From: Trichosporon coremiiforme
Lineage: Eukaryota; Basidiomycota; Tremellomycetes; Trichosporonales; Trichosporonaceae
NCBI GenBank assembly: GCA_039545355.1
Contig: BCJJ01000068.1
Location: forward strand, 1-32,865
Reading direction: 5' to 3'
DNA length: 32,865 nucleotides
Positions 9,580-17,583 of the stretch are shown here, in pieces (the stretch's first letter is position 1; each line of letters starts with the position of its first letter). A program made the translations under genes and the position numbers. The notes under the pieces are model-generated. The model did no database searches, was not told the origin of the DNA, and saw nothing but the letters and a program-made list of their open reading frames with translations.

Positions 9580-10128
9580 ATGTCGGCAGTCAAGGTGAGT
9601 CGCAAGGTACTGAGCGTGTGGAGCTACTTGAAGCTCCACGATGCCCTTGGCAGTTGACACTGGTTCGATCTTAAGCTGACATCCACAGCCCGTTAACCCG
9701 AGACCATTTCTGCAGGACCTGACTGGAAAGACGGTGACGGTCAAGCTCAAGTGGGGCTTGGAGTACCGCGGTTTCCTCGTCTCAACAGATGGCTACTTCA
9801 ACCTGCAGGTGCGTGGGAGAGGGGGACGGAAGGGGAAGGATGGAGGTGCTGAGCCGCGCGACATGACCTACTACCGTTGTTGTTGTCTGGTCGCGGCGCA
9901 CATTCACCTGCCAAGTACCTGCCTTCCCTGTCGCGTCCTCCTCACTCAAGCTTCGATTGTGGCAGGGCAAGCTAACATAACAGCTGACTGGCGCTGAGGA
10001 GATGGAGAACGGAAAGTCGAACGGACAGCTCGGCGAGGTGTTCATCCGTTGCAACAACGTCCTGTACATTCGGTAAGCTACTCCACAGCTGGAAAGTTAG
10101 CTAACCCTCCAGTGAAGCGAAAGACTAG
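9580..10128 (+). CDS. SMX3: Small nuclear ribonucleoprotein F (SmF)
   Basis: Four exons: 9580-9594, 9689-9808, 9984-10072 and 10113-10128, 79 residues. Introns are 94, 175 and 40 nt. The protein reads [21 protein letters not shown], then the Sm1 motif [20 protein letters not shown] and the Sm2 motif [14 protein letters not shown], ending EAKD. This is characteristic of SmF rather than LSm6: the [14 protein letters not shown] start and KWG-EYRG signature are SmF-specific. SmF forms part of the heptameric ring on U1, U2, U4 and U5 snRNAs. Typical length is 75-90 residues. The short terminal exons are invisible to simple open-frame searches and were placed by reading frame and splice signals. 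Confidence 0.94.
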
Positions 10129-10385
10129 AAGATGTAGAGCCCGTGTTTCCAGGTGTGACTAGTACTGTAGTATGGCTATGCCACGATATCCCATGATTGC
10201 CTAAACAGGGCGCACTTGTTGCCACTGAGGTCCGACATCTCGACTCTTCGGCGCCGATGGCGGCAGCGTTCCTGCTGACTTCTTCGTGATCGCGAAACCC
10301 ATTTTTCATCGAATCAAAAGCAGATAGATTAAGGTGAAATAAGTAACAATGCCTACATATGACAAGCCATCTACAGGAAGCGCGT

Positions 10386-11762
10386 CTAGTTGTTGATGTG
10401 GGTGCCGGCGAGCGCGTCGGCGAGGCTGGGATGTTAGCGAACAGAAACGTGAAAGAGTAGCTGAAGGAACATGGATACTCACTCGTCGGCCTCCTTGTCG
10501 GAGATGGGGGGCTTGCCGTCCGAGACGCCGGCGGCGACGCCATCATCCTCGCCGGCCTTGGACTCGGGGGTCTCCTGCTCCTCGGCCTCCTCCTCCTCCT
10601 CCTCCTCGCTCTCGTCCTCCTCGTCCGAGCAGGGCTCCTCCATGTCGTCGACTGCGGGTTAGCTACAAGTCCAGAAGATGATAGCTTGTACTCACGGTCG
10701 TCAAGGGCGTCCTCGTTTCCGTGGAGAGCGAGCGCCTTGCGGAGCTCCTCGATGGCGTCGTCCTCGGCGTCGCACTGGTTTCCGTTAAGCTCGAGCTCAG
10801 TAAGGTTGGTCAGGTGCTGGGCGACGGCGGTGGAGAGGAGCTCGATGGTGCGCTTGTCGAACTCGCCGTACTGGAGCTTGAGGCTCTCAAGCTTGGGGTT
10901 GGAGCCGTTAGCGAGGGCGGTTCCGAGGGCGATACCTCCCGCCTTGCCGAGCAGGCAGTCGGAGAGGTTGAGGTGGGTGAGGTTGGGCCAGTTCTCGAGG
11001 ACACGGACGAGGGCGCGGGTGCCGGAGCGAGTGGCAGTGTTGTCCTGGAGGTCGAGGTGGACGAGGTCCTTGTTGTGCGCGAGGCCCTTGGCGAGCGCCT
11101 CAATGCCCTCCATGCGGATACCGTTCTGGGGCATGCGGATCTCCTTGAGGCCACCGTGGGCCGCAAACGCCTCAGCCCAGACCGAGGCCGAGCCGTTCTC
11201 GAGACGCGACCGTCCGCACACAACGGTGCGGAGCTGGCTCGTCTTGCCCTCCTCCTTCAGTCGGGTCGCGAGCTCGAGGATCGCACCGGCGATGACCTTG
11301 CCGCCCTCGGGGCCGAGACCAGTGTTGTTGAGCTTAATGACCTGGTAGACGTCGTTGTTCTTCAGGAACGAGGTCATCGCATCGGCGCAGCGGCCACCGA
11401 AAGCATTGTCCGAGAGGTCGAGCTCGACCAGACCCTCGTGGTCGATGAGCGCATCGCACAGCGCCGACAGAGCCTGCGGGATCTCCGAGATCAGGCGACC
11501 GGTGAAGATGTCGGCGAGGTCAACGACCTGGTTTGTCAGCTTCCACATTCCATACAAAGCTCACCTTGAGGCTCTTCTTCTCCTTGAGGACAGCAGCAAC
11601 GGCCTCGCACGCCTCGACACCGAGAGAGTTGCCGCCAAAGTGAACCTCCTCGACGTCCGGGAGCTCGGCGAGCTCAGTGAGGTACGGCTCGAGGTCGGCC
11701 TTGGTGTTGGCCTTGAGGTTCTTGCCGACGATAGAAAAGACCTTACCGTCCGCCGAAGACAT
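10386..11762 (-). CDS. RNA1: Ran GTPase-activating protein 1 (RanGAP, Rna1)
   Basis: Four exons on the minus strand: 11762-11565, 11527-10696, 10651-10483 and 10425-10386, 412 residues. Introns are 37, 44 and 57 nt. Leucine-rich repeats run from about residue 20 to 345 (for example LVELDLSDNAFGGRCADAM, VIKLNNTGLGPEGGKVI, LVHLDLQDNTATRSGTRAL, LTHLNLSDCLLGKAGG, LTELELNGNQC), the crescent architecture of RanGAP. A strongly acidic stretch follows (residues about 347-375, Glu-rich), also a family hallmark. The protein stimulates GTP hydrolysis by Ran in the cytoplasm, maintaining the Ran gradient for nuclear transport. The start is chosen at MSSADGKVFSI. Exon 4 encodes only 12 residues. Length is close to other fungal Rna1 proteins. 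Confidence 0.95.
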
Positions 11763-12025
11763 GTCGATGATGATTAATCTCAAGAAAGACAACAACAAAA
11801 GTGGTAAGACCTAGGTAGTGTGTCCTGGGCGGCAAAAAGTTGGTTCCTCGTCATAGGGAGTGTCCCGCTCGAGCGCACGGACCGCTGCCTGGGTCGTGCC
11901 TGGCTGTACCCACGGAACCTAAACATCCTTTGGGCGATCGATCGACTGGATGCAGATAAGACACGGACAGATCTACAGTGTGTACATGCATAGCGATAAG
12001 TTCTAGACTACAGGGTCATTGATCA

Positions 12026-14828
12026 TCAGTCTTTGAAGTGCTTCTTCATGTTCTGCTGGTCAGCTACCGAACGGCTCGCTCATTCAGCTCGCGAATGGCT
12101 GGTATATAATCTTACCCAAGGCTGATCGTTGGAGCTGTACTTGCGAGGGGGACGCGAGTGTGGCGCGATCGCAGAAGCCACCTTCTGGGCCTTGTGCCGC
12201 GCTGCCGTTAGTGTACCAGAAGACGTTCACAACTCACGGATGGGGAGCATAATGCCAAGCTCGTAGTTGTTGATCTGCTGGTTAGTTATGTCGAGGAACC
12301 AGTGGACTCACGTTCAGGGTGGGCGGCTTGTTCTTGAAGTTAAGCGTGCCCCAAGCTGCGGGCGAGAAGTTGTGCGATCCGACGTAGAACCAACCGCCGA
12401 CATCGCTGTCCTTCGCCTTCTGTTTTCCTTCCGCCTTAGACGACGATCCCGAAGCCCCCAACGTAGTCGGCATCGGTTCGAACATCGCGATTAGCATCTT
12501 GGAGTGCATCAGCACGCCGCCGCGCTTCGAGTTCGCATCGTGCAGCAGTGGCTTGGTCTTCTCGTTGTTGTAGTTGCTTCCACAGAACATGGTTCCGCCG
12601 CCCTGGATAGTCAGTTTGAAATCATCCAAAGTCAACTCACGTCTCGTCCGCCGATGCTGGCGTCCACCGTCGCAAGCGAAGGGAAGACCACCTTCATGGG
12701 CGGCCACGTTGACGCCTTCGGCAAGGCTGCCATGACCTTCAGGTCTTTCCCGCAGACGGACTGGTAGAAGTTGCGCATCCAGTCCATAGAGTACTGTCCC
12801 AATGAGGAGCCCTGACGTCAGTTGAAATCAGCTCTAGCTCAACTCACCTGGTACTCCGCCACAACCCTCTCTCCAGCTCCAGGCAGCCAGCCTTCCTCCT
12901 GCACGACCTGTCCGAGGCGGCCGATACCCCACTTGCCCATGTCGTGGAAACCCTCGTACTTGCCGGCAATACTGATGACGACACGTGCCTTGACGCGCGA
13001 CCAGTCCCATTTGCCGAAATCTGTGTAGCTCGGGTCAGACGAGATGGGCACCCGGCTGCCGAGTGGGTGTTTCTGGCGCATGAACTCGATCCCCTTATGG
13101 ATCTTGAGATGCTTGAACAGGTCGGCGAATTGCTGCGGGAAGTCGGGGAGGTGCCAGTCCGGCGAGTGGCCCGCCTTGTTAGGGAGGACGTCCTGGACAA
13201 AGACGGTGTTCTCAATGCGCTCCCAGTCGTAGTCGACCATGTTGGCAGTCATGATCGCGACGCGCAGTCGTCCAGTCTTGTAGAAGATGAAGGCCCACTT
13301 CTGGTGCTCGCTTCTGCCAGGTTAGCCTGACAATAGTAGCAAACCTACCCATTCTTGCCCGCCATGTCCGGGTAGATATGCACCTCGCCTTCATCACTGA
13401 TGGTCAGCTTGCCCGACTTGCGGCGCCGGTCCCACTCGTCACCGGGCGGACGGCACACGCGGATTGTCGGGCAGAGGTCGGTCTGAGGAAGAAAGCCTGA
13501 GTCCATGAACATGCCGTCCCAGCAATAGGATGACATGATGAGAAAATGAATCTGTTCAGGCTGTGCATTAGCTCATCTTCAGAGGCCATCAGCTCACGTT
13601 ACCAAACACGTCGCGAGGGGAAAATGTCGGATCGCCTGTCGCCTTGCCGATCTTGAGGGCGACGTGTCGAAGCTCTCCATCGAGATAGTACTCCCCCGCA
13701 GCGTCGCGAGGGAAGGGCCCACGACCTTGGTACGGGTGGTCGCTTTGGGGCGATTTGGGTGGCGAGGAAGGTCCAGCGCGAGGGGAGGGTCCGGGTCGCG
13801 ACAACGCGGACGGGCGAGCGCTCGAAGAGGAAGCGGGGGACTCCTTAACCGCTTCTTCCCCGTTCGAGTTCTGCCTGGCGGCGAGGCGGGCGAGACGTTC
13901 CTTCTCCATCTGAGCGCGGTCGATACCCAACGCTCCGAGGCCGGAAGGACGAGCCGGTTCGGCGGGCGTCTCGGATGCCGGGCTGTTGGGAAGGGTGGAT
14001 GGCACGGATCCAGGTGCAGAGCCACTGTCGAGACGCAGGCGCTTGCGACGCTCCATCTCCTCCTTACGCGAAGCCTCAAGAGCGGCGTTCATGCGGTCGA
14101 TCTCGCCGTCAGAGTCGCTGTCGTACGGTGTCGCCTCGCGCTTCTGAGAGGCAGCGATGGCTCTGGATGTCAGCTTCACTACCGGGAGCAAGAGGGCTGT
14201 ATGAGGAAGAGAAAGAACCTACTCTGCTATCTGCCTTCGCTCTTCCTCTGGTGTTTCTGAGCGGGCGCGCTTGCGGGGCGTCGTTTGTTCTGCTTCCGCC
14301 TTGCTCATGGCCAGAATGGCCTGAAGCTCATCATCGTCGTCGTCAAGCACAATCGGATCGTCGGCTTTGCCGGAAGCTTGCTGATCCTGCATCGAGAGAG
14401 CAATGGCCCTGGGTGTCAGTCAAACCCTTGGGAGAGCTAACTCACTTGGCCAAGTCGTCGTCCTCCTGCGACCGGCCGCGCGACTCAGTCAGGTGGCGCG
14501 AGTTGGACGCGCCCGCGCTCGGCCCCGCCACCTTCCATGTACGCCATGCAGCTCTGTCTCGTAAGCAGTGGAAACATAGATGAGGAGAGAACATACCGAC
14601 GCAACTCATGGTAGTCGACGCCATCATCGACGTCGCCGAAAATATTGAAGAAGTGCGCGTCGAAGTCCGGGTTGTCGCCTGCGCGGGGCGGCGGACCAGG
14701 ATCGGCAGGCGCGGCTGCAGCACCGTACGCACCAAAGCTGGACGTCAGCTATGATAGCCAGGGCCGACAACTGCTACTCACCCTCCAAGGACGCGCTCGT
14801 GGCGCTCGTCGTCCGAGTTGTCGTCCAT
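12026..14828 (-). CDS. TDP1: Tyrosyl-DNA phosphodiesterase 1 with N-terminal UIM-like motifs
   Basis: Twelve exons on the minus strand: 14828-14782, 14737-14597, 14553-14446, 14408-14223, 14162-13598, 13560-13349, 13313-12848, 12811-12641, 12602-12312, 12274-12238, 12201-12116 and 12052-12026; 778 residues. The eleven introns are 35-63 nt. Tdp1 cleaves the phosphotyrosyl bond of stalled topoisomerase I-DNA adducts. Both HKN active-site halves are visible: His423-x-Lys425 with Asn444, and His665-x-Lys667 with Asn710 inside GGWFYVGSHNFSPAAWG. The N-terminal 200 residues contain UIM-like helices near 92-107, 121-137, 153-170 and 181-196, two of them created across exon junctions, which supports the splice model. 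Residues about 200-320 are Ser/Pro-rich and disordered. The enzyme call is firm; ubiquitin binding is inferred from motif. Confidence 0.94.
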
Positions 14829-15159
14829 ATCCACAACAGTCGATGAAAAGAGGAGGAAAGATTGTTTTGACGAGCAGTTCATGACGCAAGTAGGGTTTGC
14901 CGCTGGGCTTGGTGACTGGATTCAAGCGCTCAGGCACGGATGCGATCCGTCGCCACGTGGCCGGGCCAACTTGTCAAGCGCGTTCGTCATCTTGGCCGTG
15001 CTCTTCTTCCAGCTCATCTTCGACAGCGACGACCCGACGACAAGATTACTCGGTTGAGAGCGACCCTCTCTGCCTTTCCGAAACGAATACCCACCTCTTC
15101 GACACAAACCAGCGCTTTCTGACTACCTGGACGGACACATCACGAACACTTGAGTCGCC
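14829..15159. other. Divergent promoter region TDP1 / YOS1
   Basis: 331 bp between divergent start codons, with an extended CACGTG palindrome at 14952-14961. No gene supported; short open frames here match nothing recognised. Confidence 0.55.
14952..14961. promoter_or_regulatory. GCCACGTGGC palindrome in the TDP1/YOS1 divergent promoter
   Basis: A perfect 10-bp palindrome around a CACGTG core, 125 bp upstream of TDP1 and about 200 bp upstream of YOS1. Suggests bHLH or bZIP binding; inferred from motif only. Confidence 0.45.
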
Positions 15160-15724
15160 ATGTTCGGCCTCGGGTACATCTTCAAGATCACGCTTCTGCT
15201 CGTGAACGCGGTCGCGATTCTGAATGAGGAGCGATTCCTCGCGCGTAGTGCGTATATCTACCCATTATCTACTTGTTGATGGGTATTTAAGCTGTCAGGC
15301 TCTTGCATGTCAGCTAACATAACAGTCGGATGGTCCACCGCCGGCAACCCGAATGCGAACTCCGGCTTCGGTAACGTCGACAACCCCGACGCATATGGAC
15401 AGGAGGGACAGAGCATGAAGGCCAAGGCTGTGAATCTGATCGCGGCGGTGCGGACGCTTCTGCGCAGTAAGTGGACTTCCCCAGTTCGACCTCATATCGG
15501 TCAACCGTCCTCCAAGCTCTACACTTCATAGCGAGCGGCGAGGTGGGACTGAGCTTGATCAACTGATCTAACCGGGATAAGAAGGAGAAGAAAAGATGCT
15601 GACGGATCGCAGTACCCCTAATTGTGGTTAACATTGCCTTGTAAGTTCTGCGGAGTGACCAGCCGGAAGATCGTTGGGCAAGCTGACGGATAACAGCATA
15701 TTGTATCTGATTGTACTTGGATGA
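15160..15724 (+). CDS. YOS1: Yos1-like protein (IER3IP1 homologue), ER-Golgi transport
   Basis: Four exons: 15160-15247, 15326-15466, 15613-15640 and 15697-15724, 94 residues. Introns are 78, 146 and 56 nt. The protein starts MFGLGYIFKITLLLVNAVAILNE with the diagnostic EERFLARIGW motif, a Gly/Asn-rich luminal or loop section containing GFGNVDNP, then NLIAAVRTLLRIPLIVVNIALILYLIVLG, a second membrane segment. This arrangement of two hydrophobic segments and EERFL-x-x-IGW identifies the Yos1/IER3IP1 family, a small subunit of the Yip1-Yif1 complex required for COPII vesicle traffic from ER to Golgi. The last two exons encode fewer than 20 residues together; the frame across them restores the family C-terminus exactly, so the model is well supported. 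Confidence 0.93.
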
Positions 15725-16160
15725 GCTTAGGAGCGGATGTGGATATGCATAGACTAATGTACACTCTCTCTTTGACCCATCCTGATGCTGGGCAGTCATC
15801 CCAGTCGACAGAGGTGCTGGTTGAGATGCTCAGTCCGCAGATCTCAGCTCGCTCGTCACGTCTCATCGACTCATGTTCACGCCTCGCCTCACCCGTCCGC
15901 ACAACTACATGCATAGATCAGCACAGATGAATGCGCGGCCACTAATTACGGTCTAGTACAGTAGCTATCAAGCGGGTATCCTTTTAACGGTATCGTTTGT
16001 CGTCAGATCGTGGCTATATAGGGAGACAGTGTGGCCCCGGAGGGGCCGAGCCTATGCCGTTGAGGCAAGGTATGAGCGGAGCGAGTGGGCTGCCGAGGTC
16101 TTATGACTCTCAGCTAGCTCCTTGGGCCTAGTGACCCTCGTCGCTCTCGTCGCTGGACGC
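15725..16160. other. Convergent intergenic region YOS1 / OPI3
   Basis: 436 bp between two converging genes; expected to hold both 3' untranslated regions. It contains a GC-rich perfect hairpin at 16033-16047. No coding region supported. Confidence 0.5.
16033..16047. repeat. GC-rich inverted repeat (hairpin)
   Basis: GGCCCC and GGGGCC arms of 6 bp around a 3-base GGA loop. It lies between the convergent YOS1 and OPI3 genes, 309 bp past the YOS1 stop and 114 bp past the OPI3 stop. It could affect 3' end formation on either strand; inference only. Confidence 0.4.
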
Positions 16161-17212
16161 TTAGTTGCTCTCGTCGTCGGTGGTCAGCGCCTTGCTCCGG
16201 CTGCGCGTGACGCGCATCGGGCTGTCAACGCCGAGCTCGGAGGCAGCGACGGACTTGCGCGTGCGGCGACGCGGGGTCGCGACGGCAGCGGCTCCGTTGC
16301 CCTCGTCGGCCGACGAGACGGCCTCCTTGGCGGCGAGGCGGCCCGACTTGCGGGGCGTGCCGGCGGTGGCCGTGGTGGAGGCGGTGACGGAGGCAGAGGC
16401 GACGGTGCGCTTCTTCTTGGGCGTCGAGGGAGCCTCGACGACAACGTCCTTCTTCTCGGCGGCAGCGGCGGCGTTCGAGTAGATCGCGCTCGTGAAGGGA
16501 CCCTCGTACTTGAGGGCAATCGAGTAGACGGTCCAGACGAGGGCCGAGAGGAGGAGACCGGCGGGCGACTCAGACCAGAGAGCGATACCGAGGAAAGCCA
16601 TGAAAGAACCGACGTACATGGGGTCCTCGAGGACGTTGAAGGGGAAGCAGGTGACACGTTCCTTCATGAGGATACCGCAGTAGTCGCCGAGGTAGGTGCC
16701 GACAATGCCGAGGGCGTACATCGAGGTGACGACGAAGACCTGGCCCGAGGCAAAGAGCGCGACGGCGACGGCCTTAACGACAGGGTTGTGCAGCACCTCC
16801 CAGTGCGGCTGCTGGCGCAGAGCACGCTCGTAGCTAAACGTTAGCCGGAGAAAACAGGTACCCGGAGTCTGTGCTGCTCACAGGTGATCACGGAGGATGC
16901 CGAGGGAGAAAATCGTGACGAAGAAGAAGTACGTCGCGGCGAGAGGGCCACCGAGGAGCTTGTTCAGCGTCTTGTTGCGGTACTCTGGGCTGTCAGTATG
17001 CCACTACTCTGAGGGGCGCAGGGGAGTCACTCACCATTGCGAGCCGTCACGTTCCAGTAAAGGGGGTTGAAAACGATGGCGGCGGCGGCGATCCAGAAGC
17101 TCGGCTGGGAGAAGTCGATGAGATGCGGGAACTCGGCGTAACGGTACCCCGAGGTGTTGAGGGGGAGGTACGCCGCGATCTTGGGCGGGATGAGCTCGAT
17201 GATGGCGTCCAT
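16161..17212 (-). CDS. OPI3: Opi3-type phospholipid N-methyltransferase with basic C-terminal extension
   Basis: Three exons on the minus strand: 17212-17035, 16984-16882 and 16833-16161, 317 residues. Introns are 50 and 48 nt. Residues 1-212 match the integral ER membrane enzyme that methylates phosphatidyl-monomethyl- and dimethylethanolamine to phosphatidylcholine: FNPLYWNVTARNEYRNKTL, LGDYCGILMKERVTCFPFNVLEDPMYVGS and ALKYEGPFTSAIY, with four hydrophobic spans. Yeast Opi3 ends soon after the last motif. Here about 105 further residues follow, rich in Lys, Arg, Ser, Thr and Ala with TPKKKR, TPRKSGRLAAK, TPRRRTRKS and RVTRSRSK, resembling nuclear-localisation or AT-hook-like basic patches. 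An in-frame ATG 17 codons upstream (17263) is an alternative start; the internal one gives the usual family N-terminus. Confidence 0.88.
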
Positions 17213-17583
17213 GGCCGGTGACGTGACGAGGGGCGAGAGGGGTTGAAAGGAACTTTTGGGCAAGTTCGGATAACGCTGCTGCTAGACGGATAGCTTGTCG
17301 CCGTCGCTGCGTGCTGGAACGTAGGGCGAGTTGGTCGGTGGCTGCTTCGATGAGCGAATGGGAGGAAAGGCGCGATGGTAGGCGTCCCGGAACCATACGT
17401 GTTTGTTTACACACCTCGTGGCCAACCCCCAACGCGTGTTCAGGGTCCAATCGGACCCCAACTCCGTAACTCCGGCCCGGTGGCTCGCGAGCTTCGATGG
17501 CTGCAGATGCAATGCAGTAGTGGTTATGCATGCAGTTGCTGGGTGATGCAATGATGAGTGGTACAAGAATGCTACAGAATGAT
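17213..17583. other. Intergenic region between OPI3 start and SUV3 end
   Basis: 371 bp holding the OPI3 promoter and the SUV3 3' region (both genes on the minus strand). A GGGTCC-AATC-GGACCC dyad is at 17443-17458, overlapping a CCAAT pentamer. No gene supported. Confidence 0.5.

Noticed and set aside
10721..11569. 282-codon plus-strand frame opposite RanGAP
   Set aside because: Leu/Val/Glu-rich mirror of leucine-rich repeats read antisense; not an independent gene.
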